This document shows positions 53,984-62,576 of a stretch of 64,000 nucleotides of DNA, piece by piece. Each line of letters begins with the position of its first letter. The first letter of the stretch is position 1. This stretch comes from Tamlana flava. GTDB taxonomy: Bacteria > Bacteroidota > Bacteroidia > Flavobacteriales > Flavobacteriaceae. The stretch lies in the NCBI RefSeq assembly GCF_041287255.1, contig NZ_JBGGTX010000004.1, forward strand, positions 372,001 to 436,000. The letters run 5' to 3'. The position numbers were made by a program, and so were the translations under genes. The notes beneath the pieces were generated by a model that was given only the letters and a program-made list of their open reading frames with translations, was not told where the DNA came from and made no database searches.

Positions 53984-54460
53984 ATGAAAAAAATAATTTT
54001 AAGCCTTAGTGCCTTATGTTTGGTGGCTTTTACATCATGTAAAGAGAATGCCGCCAAAAAAATTGAAGAAAGCAATGTGGCAGCTGCAGCAGAAAGAGAT
54101 GCCGTGGCATCGCAATTTCCTGTAATTGAGTTCGATAAAACCGAACATGATTTTGGTGAAATTGAAGCCAAAACACCAGTTGAAACCGTATTTACATACA
54201 AAAATACCGGTGATGCCCCTTTGGTTATAACCGATATTAAAAGCTCATGCGGCTGTACTGTTCCCCAAGATTGGAGCAGAGATCCTTTGAACCCAGGCGA
54301 CACCGGTCAATTTACAGTAAAGTTTAATGGAAGTGGTTCCAATAAAGTTTCGAAAACCATTACCGTTACAGCAAATACAGAAAAAGGCAGCGAAGTGGTT
54401 AAAATAACCGCTTTTGTAAAGCCAGATCCAAATAAACCAACACCAGCTGCGGCTCACTAA
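53984..54460 (+). CDS. DUF1573 lipoprotein
   Basis: This is a 158-residue protein from ATG 53984, which gives a proper lipoprotein leader (MKKIILSLSALCLVAFTSC, C19). The mature protein holds one DUF1573 Ig-like domain: IEFDKTEHDFGEIEAKTPVE, FTYKNTGDAPLVITDIKSSC and GDTGQFTVKFNGSG. The two cysteines of KSSCGCTVP are typical of the family. DUF1573 proteins are abundant exported proteins of Bacteroidota with no defined function. The tail is Pro/Lys/Ala rich (DPNKPTPAAAH). It is 11 bases before yajC, probably co-transcribed. Confidence 0.88.
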   Translation: MKKIILSLSALCLVAFTSCKENAAKKIEESNVAAAAERDAVASQFPVIEFDKTEHDFGEIEAKTPVETVFTYKNTGDAPLVITDIKSSCGCTVPQDWSRDPLNPGDTGQFTVKFNGSGSNKVSKTITVTANTEKGSEVVKITAFVKPDPNKPTPAAAH

Positions 54461-54471
54461 TTATATTTAAA

Positions 54472-54765
54472 ATGGGAGAAGGAGGAATTGGCAGTTTATT
54501 GCCATTCGTATTAATGTTTGTGGTAGTGTATTTCTTTATGATAGCACCACAAATGAAACGTGCAAAGAAAGAAAAGAAATTTGCTGCCGAATTAAAACGC
54601 GGCGATAAAATAGTAACCAAAAGTGGGTTACATGGAAAAGTGGCAGATTTAAACGACAAAGACAACAGTTGTATTATTGAAACTATGGCTGGAAAACTTA
54701 AGTTTGATAAATCAGCAATTTCTATGGAAATGAGCACAAAGCTCAACGCACCCGCTAAGGAATAG
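54472..54765 (+). CDS. yajC: Preprotein translocase subunit YajC
   Basis: This 97-residue protein has the YajC layout: one N-terminal membrane helix (LLPFVLMFVVVYFFMIAPQMKR, residues 8-27) and then a basic cytoplasmic domain with KKFAAELKRGDKIVTKSGLHG and VADLNDKDNSCIIE. It accompanies SecDF in protein export. secD/secF are not in this window. A strong terminator lies 20 bases downstream. Confidence 0.94.
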   Translation: MGEGGIGSLLPFVLMFVVVYFFMIAPQMKRAKKEKKFAAELKRGDKIVTKSGLHGKVADLNDKDNSCIIETMAGKLKFDKSAISMEMSTKLNAPAKE

Positions 54766-54785
54766 AAATCTATTTACTGCACAAT

Positions 54786-54817
54786 AAAAAAGCTTCCAAT
54801 ATTTTGGAAGCTTTTTT
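54786..54817 (+). terminator. Terminator after yajC
   Basis: AAAAAAGCTTCCAA and TTGGAAGCTTTTTT form a perfect 14-base stem with a four-base loop. Confidence 0.95.
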
Positions 54818-54854
54818 ATTTAACATAGTCTTGTGATTCTCTCGGGCCTATCCG

Positions 54855-54886
54855 TTTGCGATTAGCGCTCTGTTTTTGTAATTTTG
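54855..54886 (+). promoter_or_regulatory. Near-perfect promoter in the yajC-GNAT gap
   Basis: TTTG (54855-54858), 20 bases, TAATTTTG (54879-54886) matches both halves of the Bacteroidota consensus at ideal spacing. The nearest recognised gene starts 240 bases downstream, so it either drives a long leader or the short frame at 54892. Confidence 0.65.
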
Positions 54887-54891
54887 CAAAT

Positions 54892-54993
54892 ATGAAAAAA
54901 GGAATAGGTAAAGAACAAAATTACAGAGTCTTCAACTTTAATTTTTTGGTTTTTAGAAATCAATCAGATAAATTTATCCCTCCAGCAATCTAG
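54892..54993 (+). CDS. Possible 33-residue small protein or leader
   Basis: An ATG six bases after the strong -7 box opens a frame of 33 codons (MKKGIGKEQNYRVFNFNF, then LVFRNQSDKFIPPAI) ending at TAG 54991-54993. With this spacing the mRNA would be leaderless or nearly so. A weak CAGG-TAAAT-CCTG stem with five T at 55008-55025 could end a transcript of about 135 nt, so a small RNA is the alternative. The composition is ordinary and no family is recognised. The rest of the 360-base gap (54994-55125) shows nothing else. Evidence for translation is weak. Confidence 0.3.
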   Translation: MKKGIGKEQNYRVFNFNFLVFRNQSDKFIPPAI

Positions 54994-55125
54994 TTTTTAA
55001 TTGATTTCAGGTAAATCCTGTTTTTGAATAAAAAAGTACCGTTCTCAGCGATACATTAACCTCATTCCATTTTTTAAGTTTAATCTTTTTTAAAATTAGA
55101 AAAGACTGCAAATAATTTTCTATAC

Positions 55126-55566
55126 ATGACCATAAAAACCTATGATGCCTTTACTAGGCTGTCAATCATTAACATAAACCGCATTACCAATTTTTTGTTT
55201 CAGAATTTCGACCAGTTTCGCGACTCGAAGAGCGCCATTAGAAAGTCCTTAATGTACGCTGCAAAAGAGATTCCGGGGTTAGGCGGTTATGTATTTTTAC
55301 TTGAGCATAAAGACGAAATTGCAGGTGCTGTTGTGGTAAATAGAACGGGAATGAACGAATATCTTTCTGAGAACATATTGGTTTATGTTGTTGTTAAGAA
55401 GGAGTTTCGTGGAAAAGGAATTGGCAAAAAATTGATTGAGCACACCATTAACTATTGTAAGGGAGATATTGCCATTCATATAAATAAGGATAATCCTGCC
55501 GTTAACATGTTCAAAAATAAAGGGTTTAAGCCGCGAAATATAGAAATGAGATTAACGCGTCACTAA
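55126..55566 (+). CDS. GNAT-family N-acetyltransferase
   Basis: This 146-residue protein has a C-terminal GNAT core, YVVVKKEFRGKGIGKKLIEH (the RGKGIGKK acetyl-CoA loop), then DIAIHINKDNPAVNMFKNKGFKPRN, which is a textbook beta4-alpha3 to beta5-alpha4 region. The N-terminal half is less conserved (FQNFDQFRDSKSAIRKSLMY). The substrate is unknown. It stands between the small frame at 54892 and a small basic protein gene. Confidence 0.88.
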   Translation: MTIKTYDAFTRLSIININRITNFLFQNFDQFRDSKSAIRKSLMYAAKEIPGLGGYVFLLEHKDEIAGAVVVNRTGMNEYLSENILVYVVVKKEFRGKGIGKKLIEHTINYCKGDIAIHINKDNPAVNMFKNKGFKPRNIEMRLTRH

Positions 55567-55612
55567 TTAATAAAAGCATTAGATCAATAGTAAGTTTAAA
55601 ATAATACTATAT

Positions 55613-55804
55613 ATGAAAATATTATATATCAGAAGAAAAACAAAATACGAAAAACGACACAGCGTAAAAATGGGCGAATTAACAACTAGGGTTACATACA
55701 TTAAAAAATATTTGCTGGGACTACCAGTTAAAACGCTTCACAAATACAGAAGAACCTATTATGGTGAAGTTAAAAGTTGTGATGATTGCATGTTGTTCGT
55801 TTAA
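55613..55804 (+). CDS. Small basic protein with C-terminal CxxC
   Basis: This 63-residue protein is rich in Lys, Arg and Tyr (KILYIRRKTKYEKRHSVKMG, YIKKYLLGLPVKTLHKYRRT). It ends YGEVKSCDDCMLFV with a Cys-Asp-Asp-Cys pair. The charge suggests RNA or DNA binding, possibly with a metal held by the cysteines of two subunits. There is no signal peptide or membrane helix. It has 46 bases upstream of its ATG, a clear terminator 10 bases after its stop, and codon use like its neighbours, so it is probably a real gene. No family is recognised. Confidence 0.6.
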   Translation: MKILYIRRKTKYEKRHSVKMGELTTRVTYIKKYLLGLPVKTLHKYRRTYYGEVKSCDDCMLFV

Positions 55805-55814
55805 CGTTAAAAAG

Positions 55815-55842
55815 AAAAAGCACCTTTAGTAAGGTGCTTTTT
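55815..55842. terminator. Bidirectional terminator
   Basis: AAAAAGCACCTT-TAGT-AAGGTGCTTTTT is a perfect 12-base stem between the convergent small-protein and barrel genes. Confidence 0.95.
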
Positions 55843-55863
55843 GGATATATTATGGTGTTAGCT

Positions 55864-56349
55864 TTAGAAACGGTAACGAATACCTAAAGCGATATCAAAA
55901 TCTAAATCGTCTCTATAATCACCAAAACCTAATTCTGGCCTTGCGTCAATAGATAATTGTAGTGGAATATCAAAATTATATTCGATTCCTATATCTCCAG
56001 CAACAAAAGCGAATGTCTCGCTATCATCAAATCCAGGAGGAACATTATCAAAGCTGTAAGAGCCAAGTCCACCACCAACACCTGCGTACCAATTAAAATT
56101 GCCCTCCAGAATCCAAACCCACTGGTAAATTCCAGCTAGTTTGTATCCGTCGTAACCATTTCCACTTCTAAGGCCTAAGTCTAATTCTAGTCTGTTGTTT
56201 TCACCCAAAGCACGTTGATAAGAAATCTCGGCTCCAAAGCCATCGCTATCTCCTAAACGCAATCCAATGGCATTGTCCGAAATGTCTTGGGCGTTAGATG
56301 CAAATGTAAATCCGAGTAAGGTAATTGATAATAAAAATAATTTCTTCAT
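55864..56349 (-). CDS. Small outer-membrane beta-barrel protein (4)
   Basis: This 161-residue protein has a signal peptide (1-20, SNA|QDISD) and a barrel made of short amphipathic strands (IGLRLGDSDGFGAEISYQRA, NRLELDLGLRSGNGYDGYKL, WYAGVGGGLGSYSF). It ends DIALGIRYRF with the C-terminal Phe used for outer-membrane insertion. It resembles the barrel proteins at 29881 and 30695 in size and style. Function unknown. Single-gene unit. Confidence 0.78.
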   Translation of the reverse strand: MKKLFLLSITLLGFTFASNAQDISDNAIGLRLGDSDGFGAEISYQRALGENNRLELDLGLRSGNGYDGYKLAGIYQWVWILEGNFNWYAGVGGGLGSYSFDNVPPGFDDSETFAFVAGDIGIEYNFDIPLQLSIDARPELGFGDYRDDLDFDIALGIRYRF

Positions 56350-56498
56350 AAATTAAAAGTTTTATTGTTAGTAGTATATACGACCCTTTTTAAGAAAAAG
56401 ATCATTTTTTTTGTTCTTCGAATTATTTTACAAAAATAACGCCAAAAATGTAATTATCTTTATGAGCTGTATAGTTTTGTAAATAATTTTTCAATTTA

Positions 56499-59423
56499 AT
56501 GACATTAACGTCACATTTACAGGCATTAAGAAAAAAGTTTTCTGGTGAACTTTTTTATGATGATTTGATAAAATCAATTTATGCAACAGATGCCTCAGTT
56601 TACAGAATGTTGCCACTGGCGGTGGCGTATCCAAAAAATGAAGAAGATATAAAAGAACTAATCAGATTTGCTAAAACCCATAAAACCTCATTGATTCCCA
56701 GAACAGCTGGAACTTCGCTTGCTGGGCAATGCGTGGGTGAGGGCATTGTGGTTGATGTTTCCAAATACTTTACAAAAATAATTGAAGTTGATGAAAAGGC
56801 CCAAACGGTAACGGTACAACCAGGTGTGGTTCGCGATGCTTTAAACAACCATTTAAGGCCATATGGCTTATTTTTTGCACCAAACACTTCAACTTCAAAC
56901 CGTTGCATGATTGGTGGTATGGTGGGTAATAATTCTTCGGGAACGACCTCAATTCAATATGGTGTTACACGGGATAAAGTTCAAGAAATCCATGCTATTT
57001 TGAGCGATGGAAGTGAGGTTGTTTTTAATGAAACCACCGTTGAAGAATTTCAAGCCAAAACGAAGCAAACAGATTTAGAAGGACATGTTTACAGAACTGT
57101 TTTTGAAGAATTAAATTCTAGAGTAGTTCGAAACCAAATTTTTGAAAACTTTCCTAAACCGGAAATACACCGAAGAAACACGGGTTACGCCATAGATGAA
57201 TTAATTAAAACTGATGTTTTTTCTAAATCGGATGACAAATTCAATATGTGCAAGCTGCTTTCGGGAAGTGAAGGTACGTTGGCATTCACCACGCAAATCA
57301 CTTTAAAATTGGACAAGTTGCCGCCGCTCGAGGCTATTGTGGTTGCTGTGCATTTTGAAAGCATTCAAAGTTGTATGAACGCTGTGGCATTGACCATGAA
57401 ACACAATTTGTATGCCTGCGAAATGATGGATAAAACCATTTTGGATTGTACAAAACACAACAAAACCCAACTTGAAAACAGGCAGTTTATCGTTAAAGAC
57501 CCCAAGGCTATTTTGATGTGCGAGGTTAGAGCTAATACCTCCAGTGAAGTTATGGTTTTGGCCGATAAATTGATTGAAGATATTAAAGCTTCAAATTTAA
57601 GTTATGCCAACCCTAAACTTGTTGGTGAGGATGTAAATAAAGCTAACAATTTAAGAAGTGCAGGTTTAGGCTTGCTAGGCAATATAATTGGAGATAAAAA
57701 ATCCGCAGCATGTATTGAGGATACGGCTGTGGCCCTGCCAGATCTGGCGAATTATATTAAGGAGTTTTCAGCATTGATGAAAGGTTATAACCAAGATGCC
57801 ATTTATTATGCCCATGCTGGAGCTGGTGAGTTGCATTTGCGACCAATTTTAAATTTAAAGAAAGCCGAGGACGTTGTATTGTTCAGAAAAATAACTACTG
57901 ATGTTGCCCGTTTGGTTAAAAAGTATAAAGGCTCCATGAGCGGGGAACATGGTGATGGCATTGTGCGTGCTGAGTTCATTCCAATGATGATTGGGGATAA
58001 AAATTATGCTATTTTAAAAGAGATTAAAACGGCTTTTGATGCGGATAATATTTTCAATCCTGGAAAGATAGTTGATGCTTTTAAAATGGATCAATCTTTA
58101 AGGTATAAAGCAGATAGGTTAGAGCCAGAAATAGAAACGTTGTTGGATTTTTCAAAGTCTCAAGGAATTTTAAGGGAAGCCGAAAAGTGCAATGGTTCAG
58201 GTGATTGCAGAAAACTACCCGAGTTTGGAGGTACAATGTGCCCAAGCTATAGAGCTACCCGAAATGAAAAAGATACGACGCGAGCAAGGGCTAATGCGCT
58301 TCGTGAATTTTTGACAAATTCTAGTAAATCCAATCGATTCAACCATAAAGAATTGAAAGAGGTTTTTGATCTGTGCTTAAGTTGTAAAGCCTGTGCCAGT
58401 GAATGCCCAAGTAGTGTGGATGTAGCTTCTTTAAAAGCCGAATTTCAATTTCAATACCAAAAGGCAAATGGGATTAGTTTGCGTACAAAGGCATTCGCTT
58501 ATAACAATAGTTTAAATCGTTATGGAAGCTTGTTTCCTAATATTTCAAATTTTGTGTTTTCAAATGGTTTTACGTCTTCAATTTTAAAAAAATCATTAAA
58601 CGTTGCCAAGGAAAGAAGTTTACCGTTGATTTCGAATAAAAGTTTGTATAAATACTATAGCAGTTTCAAAACAACATGGAACAGAGGTAATTATATAAAA
58701 AAGGTATATTTTTTTAATGATGAGTTTACCAATTATTTAGATGCTTCTATAGGAATTGATGTTTTAGAACTTTTAAAAAGTTTAAATTATTTTGTTGAAA
58801 TAATTGATAATGCTGAATCTGGCCGTTCATTTTTATCAAAGGGTTTATTGGAACAAGCAAAAGATATGGCAAACAAAAATGTTTCCATTTTTAGAAATTT
58901 GGTTTCAGCAGAAACGCCTTTGATAGGGATTGAGCCTTCAGCAATTTTAACATTTAGGGATGAATATTTGAAATTGACAGATGATAAAACTTCGGCAGAA
59001 GCCCTATCGAAAAATACGTTTTTAATAGAGGAATTTATTCAACAGGAAATTGAATTGGGTAACATAAAACCGGAACAATTTACTTTAGAGACAAGAACTA
59101 TAAAATTCCATGGGCATTGCCATCAAAAATCCTTAGGCAATCAATTATCTAGTTTCGCCGTTTTAAATCTGCCAAAAAACTACAAAGTTACTATCATTCC
59201 AAGTGGTTGTTGTGGTATGGCTGGTAGTTTTGGCTATGAAAAAGAGCATTATGAGGTAAGCATGAATATTGGTGAACAGACTCTATTTCCAACGGTGAGA
59301 AAGGCTTCAAAAGATACTATTATTGCAGCAAACGGCACGAGCTGTAGGCACCAAATTAAGGACGGCACGCAACGTTTGGCAAAACACCCCATTACCATTT
59401 TAAGGGAAGCCTTGCTCAATTGA
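56499..59423 (+). CDS. FAD-linked oxidase fused to 4Fe-4S and CCG domains (D-lactate/glycolate dehydrogenase type)
   Basis: This 974-residue cytoplasmic-side protein has three parts. Residues 20-255 are an FAD-binding PCMH fold (IPRTAGTSLAGQCVGEGIVV, GGMVGNNSSGTTSIQYG). Residues 270-540 are the FAD-oxidase C-terminal domain (YYAHAGAGELHLRPIL, GSMSGEHGDGIVRAEFIP). Residues 565-660 are a ferredoxin-like part with CNGSGDCRK...CP and CLSCKACASECPS. The end has one GlpC-type CCG motif (HGHCHQKSLGN, PSGCCGMAGSFGYE). This is the GlcD plus GlpC fusion used by quinone-linked D-lactate or 2-hydroxyacid dehydrogenases. The electron acceptor is likely the quinone pool. The precise hydroxyacid cannot be read. 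Single gene. Confidence 0.88.
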   Translation: MTLTSHLQALRKKFSGELFYDDLIKSIYATDASVYRMLPLAVAYPKNEEDIKELIRFAKTHKTSLIPRTAGTSLAGQCVGEGIVVDVSKYFTKIIEVDEKAQTVTVQPGVVRDALNNHLRPYGLFFAPNTSTSNRCMIGGMVGNNSSGTTSIQYGVTRDKVQEIHAILSDGSEVVFNETTVEEFQAKTKQTDLEGHVYRTVFEELNSRVVRNQIFENFPKPEIHRRNTGYAIDELIKTDVFSKSDDKFNMCKLLSGSEGTLAFTTQITLKLDKLPPLEAIVVAVHFESIQSCMNAVALTMKHNLYACEMMDKTILDCTKHNKTQLENRQFIVKDPKAILMCEVRANTSSEVMVLADKLIEDIKASNLSYANPKLVGEDVNKANNLRSAGLGLLGNIIGDKKSAACIEDTAVALPDLANYIKEFSALMKGYNQDAIYYAHAGAGELHLRPILNLKKAEDVVLFRKITTDVARLVKKYKGSMSGEHGDGIVRAEFIPMMIGDKNYAILKEIKTAFDADNIFNPGKIVDAFKMDQSLRYKADRLEPEIETLLDFSKSQGILREAEKCNGSGDCRKLPEFGGTMCPSYRATRNEKDTTRARANALREFLTNSSKSNRFNHKELKEVFDLCLSCKACASECPSSVDVASLKAEFQFQYQKANGISLRTKAFAYNNSLNRYGSLFPNISNFVFSNGFTSSILKKSLNVAKERSLPLISNKSLYKYYSSFKTTWNRGNYIKKVYFFNDEFTNYLDASIGIDVLELLKSLNYFVEIIDNAESGRSFLSKGLLEQAKDMANKNVSIFRNLVSAETPLIGIEPSAILTFRDEYLKLTDDKTSAEALSKNTFLIEEFIQQEIELGNIKPEQFTLETRTIKFHGHCHQKSLGNQLSSFAVLNLPKNYKVTIIPSGCCGMAGSFGYEKEHYEVSMNIGEQTLFPTVRKASKDTIIAANGTSCRHQIKDGTQRLAKHPITILREALLN

Positions 59424-59429
59424 TGAGTT

Positions 59430-60317
59430 TTATTTTGTTTTTTTGCTGTATTGTTCAACTATGGTAATAGCAGCAATGAGGTCTTTAGTTTCCATATTAA
59501 AGGCTTCGTCTTCGTCCTCTACAGCAAAGGGCAATAATTTATCTTTATTGTAATTGTAAATTTTCCAACGTTTAAATTGATATTCTAGAGCCGTAAAATT
59601 TTCCACCCAATCACCAGAGTTTAAGTACATGGTTTTTCCTTGTCTATTTTCCTTGTAAACCACTTTGGGCTGATGTATATGACCACAAACAACATAATCG
59701 TAACCATTTTCAATGGCCAAATCTGAAATTACGGTCTCAAAATCGCTAATGTATTTTACGGCACTTTTCACACTGTTTTTTATTTTTTTGGAAAAAGAAT
59801 AACGTTCCTTACCGCGTTTTTCTAAAATCCAATTTACAAGTCTGTTTATTAGTGTTAAAAGGTCGTAGCCGTAACCACCCAGTTTTGCAAACCATTTGGC
59901 GTTTTGAATGGAGATATCAAAAACATCACCATGAAAAAACCAAGCTTTTTTTCCGTCAAGCTCTAAAACTGCTTTGTCTAATATAGAAATATTGCCAATT
60001 GTTGTGTCACTAAATTTTCTCAGCATTTCGTCATGGTTTCCTGTAATGTAGATAATTTCAACACCATTAGAAGCCATCGTCATTATTTTTTTGATGACTT
60101 TTAAATGTGATTTCGGAAAATATTGTTTACTAAATTGCCAAATATCAATAATATCTCCATTAAGAATAAGCTTTTTTGGAGCAATGCTGTTAAGGTAATT
60201 CAACAAATGTTTGGCGTGACAACCGTAAGTTCCTAAGTGAACATCAGATATCACAGCAATTTCTACTTTTCTTCTTATTTCCAATTCAGGTGTAGGTTTA
60301 TTTGGTACAAATAACAA
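59430..60317 (-). CDS. LpxH-like metallophosphoesterase
   Basis: This 295-residue protein has the calcineurin-like motifs AVISDVHLGTYGCHAKHLLN, LILNGDIIDIWQF, YITGNHDEML, FFHGDVFD and VVCGHIHQPKV. The spacing fits UDP-2,3-diacylglucosamine diphosphatase (LpxH)-like enzymes, which hydrolyse UDP-diacylglucosamine in lipid A assembly; Bacteroidota have several paralogues, so this may be a variant. There is no ATG before the first motif; the frame opens with TTG at 60317 (caa on the plus strand). Convergent with, and 6 bases from, the FAD/Fe-S gene. Confidence 0.83.
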   Translation of the reverse strand: MLFVPNKPTPELEIRRKVEIAVISDVHLGTYGCHAKHLLNYLNSIAPKKLILNGDIIDIWQFSKQYFPKSHLKVIKKIMTMASNGVEIIYITGNHDEMLRKFSDTTIGNISILDKAVLELDGKKAWFFHGDVFDISIQNAKWFAKLGGYGYDLLTLINRLVNWILEKRGKERYSFSKKIKNSVKSAVKYISDFETVISDLAIENGYDYVVCGHIHQPKVVYKENRQGKTMYLNSGDWVENFTALEYQFKRWKIYNYNKDKLLPFAVEDEDEAFNMETKDLIAAITIVEQYSKKTK

Positions 60318-60474
60318 GTTTTAGTATTATGTGGATATTATCTGATAATTATTTGTTTATGAGGCTATTGTTAATTAATTGTTACGGACACTATTTTCTA
60401 TAAGGCAATAACTTAGTGCGTTTTCTTTTCCTAATTTATAGGATTAGCGTTATTTTAGCCCAAAATTGAAACTT

Positions 60475-61533
60475 ATGGCTGGTAATTCCTTTGGAAAACT
60501 GTTTACGCTTATGACTTATGGTGAATCTCATGGGCCTGCTTTGGGCGGTGTTATTGATGGTTGTCCACCGGGAATTGAACTGGATTTTGACGCGATTCAA
60601 GATGAATTGGATAGACGTAAACCAGGGCAGTCTGCCATTGTTACCCAACGTAAAGAACCAGATGGGGTTAAGTTTCATTCGGGAATTTTTGAAGGTAAGA
60701 CCACAGGAACTCCAATAGGTTTTGTTATTGAAAACACAAATCAGAAATCCCATGATTATTCACATATAAAGGATAGCTACAGACCTAGTCATGCAGATTA
60801 TACTTATGATAAAAAATATGGTTTGCGCGATTATAGAGGTGGTGGACGAAGTTCTGCCCGAGAAACTGCATGTAGAGTAGTGGCTGGAGCCATAGCAAAA
60901 CAGATGTTAGGTGATGTTGAAATCAATGCCTATGTTTCAGCGGTTGGCACGATGAAGCTTGATAAGCCTTATACGGACTTAGATTTGACAAAAATAGAAT
61001 CTAATATTGTGCGTTGTCCGGATCAGGAAATGGCAAAAAAAATGGAAACTTTTATTAAAGAAGTGCGTAGTAAAGGCGATACCGTTGGTGGCGTTGTAAC
61101 CTGTGTGATAAAAAACGTGCCGGTTGGTTTAGGTGAACCCGTTTTTGACAAGCTTCATGCGGAATTGGGCAAGGCCATGTTATCTATAAATGCCGTAAAG
61201 GGGTTTGAATATGGTAGTGGATTCCACGGTAGTACCATGTATGGTAGTGACCATAATGATGCCTTTAATAGTGATGGCTCAACAAAAACTAATTATTCTG
61301 GTGGTATTCAGGGTGGGATAAGCAATGGTATGGACATTTATTTTAATGTTGCCTTTAAACCAGTTGCTACACTTATTCAAGAATACGAAACTATTGATAA
61401 AGAAGGTAAAGTTGTTAAAATGCATGGTAAAGGACGTCATGACCCTTGCGTTGTTCCAAGGGCCGTGCCTATTGTTGAGGCTATGGCCGCACTTGTTTTG
61501 GCAGATTTCTATCTAATCAATAAGATTTATTAG
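60475..61533 (+). CDS. aroC: Chorismate synthase
   Basis: This is a 352-residue protein from ATG 60475; an in-frame TTG three codons earlier is less likely. Diagnostic motifs are GESHGPALGGVIDGCPPGIEL, DELDRRKPGQSAIVTQRKEPD, SHADYTYDKKYGLRDYRGGG, GRSSARETACRVVAGAIAK and HGKGRHDPCVVPRAVPIVEA. It makes chorismate from EPSP using reduced FMN, the last common step to aromatic amino acids and folate. Single gene; the upstream -7 box is probably TATTTTAG near 60451. The shikimate gene aroQ is 29 kb away. Confidence 0.96.
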   Translation: MAGNSFGKLFTLMTYGESHGPALGGVIDGCPPGIELDFDAIQDELDRRKPGQSAIVTQRKEPDGVKFHSGIFEGKTTGTPIGFVIENTNQKSHDYSHIKDSYRPSHADYTYDKKYGLRDYRGGGRSSARETACRVVAGAIAKQMLGDVEINAYVSAVGTMKLDKPYTDLDLTKIESNIVRCPDQEMAKKMETFIKEVRSKGDTVGGVVTCVIKNVPVGLGEPVFDKLHAELGKAMLSINAVKGFEYGSGFHGSTMYGSDHNDAFNSDGSTKTNYSGGIQGGISNGMDIYFNVAFKPVATLIQEYETIDKEGKVVKMHGKGRHDPCVVPRAVPIVEAMAALVLADFYLINKIY

Positions 61534-61744
61534 CAATTTATATTTGTTCTTTTGGGTTAAGCCTCAAATTTGTACTTAGTAAGCTTCGCAAATTCATTTT
61601 AAATATTTTATTCCAAGTTTAAGATTATTGAGTTTTTCATGCATTGATGGCCTGTTGATGACATTTAGGCCTGACATACAACATCTAAATATGTAATTTT
61701 TTGAAAAAAATCGACAAAACGCTTTTTTTTTACGATAAATTACA

Positions 61745-61752
61745 TAGATTTG
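61745..61752 (+). promoter_or_regulatory. -7 box upstream of the gene at 61778
   Basis: TAGATTTG matches TAnnTTTG exactly, 25 bases before ATG 61778. A T-rich tract, but no G-containing -33 element, lies about 20 bases upstream. Confidence 0.45.
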
Positions 61753-61777
61753 TGCTTTAATCCCTTAAATCTAAACC

Positions 61778-62227
61778 ATGAAACTAAAGATTTTCATTTG
61801 CAGTTTTGCCTTCCTACTGGTAGCTAGTGTTAGTTTTGCTCAAGGCAAAAAGGACCCTAAAAGTATTATTAGCGAAAAAATTTCCATAAAAAAATATCAT
61901 AACAAGGAGGAACTTGACCGTATGCAAAAAGGTGAGTTGATAGAACTTTACACGGAAAGAAATCAAGTCTTGATAAATACCTTGCCATATATTGCTTTTG
62001 CTACAAAGCCAGGAATTACCATGTCTACTTTAGGTATTCCAAATGATAGCGATAACAGAAAAGCTTTAGAAGACCAATTTGATACTACTGATGACTATCT
62101 TGAAAAGTCAACTGAGTTTCATAAAGTGTATTTACCCTATTCAGATACTAAGAATTTGATTGCGGCAATATTATTTTATGAAGAAATCATGAAATCATTA
62201 CATCAATATAGCGAATTTCGTCAGTAG
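61778..62227 (+). CDS. Exported protein of unknown function
   Basis: This 149-residue protein has a signal peptide (1-21, SFA|QGKKD). The mature part is mostly helical and charged (KEELDRMQKGELIELYTERNQ, TDDYLEKSTEFHKVYLPYSD), with one more hydrophobic stretch (LPYIAFATKPGITMSTLGIP). No cysteines and no catalytic motif are apparent. It could be a periplasmic helical-bundle protein. I do not recognise a family. It has a likely promoter of its own and no clear terminator before the next gene. Confidence 0.65.
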   Translation: MKLKIFICSFAFLLVASVSFAQGKKDPKSIISEKISIKKYHNKEELDRMQKGELIELYTERNQVLINTLPYIAFATKPGITMSTLGIPNDSDNRKALEDQFDTTDDYLEKSTEFHKVYLPYSDTKNLIAAILFYEEIMKSLHQYSEFRQ

Positions 62228-62427
62228 TAAATTTGTCTATTTTAAGATTTAGATTCTGTTTTAATTTGAATAATTTAAGTGTGAAATTCAAGATATCAAT
62301 TTACTTCATAGTCAATTATTCTTGCAATTTTCATCAAAGAATATCAAATCTTAAAATAGTAGAAATACAACACAATCATTTTCTTTTCCAAAAATTTTAA
62401 ACCCTAAATAGGTTTGTATAGCGGTTT

Positions 62428-62521
62428 GATGTATTTCATCGAGTGATTTTGCTTATAAAAATTTCAAAAAGATGTATTTCAACGAAATAATTGGTATTTC
62501 ATAGAATTTTTTGTATTTTTG
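62428..62521 (+). promoter_or_regulatory. Promoter with repeated GTATTTCA operators
   Basis: TTG (62491-62493), 20 bases, TATTTTTG (62514-62521) is a good promoter for the gene at 62577. The -33 TTG lies in the 5-base spacer of the inverted repeat GAAATA (62484-62489) and TATTTC (62495-62500). GTATTTCA occurs three times in direct orientation (62431, 62474, 62494), the first two inside the longer repeat GATGTATTTCA. This is the layout of a regulated promoter; the regulator is unknown. The rest of the 343-base gap (62228-62427) is AT-rich with nothing recognised. Confidence 0.55.
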
Positions 62522-62576
62522 GTTTATAATATTAAAGAAAAAACATAACGAGTTTTTAATCATAAAATGAATGACA

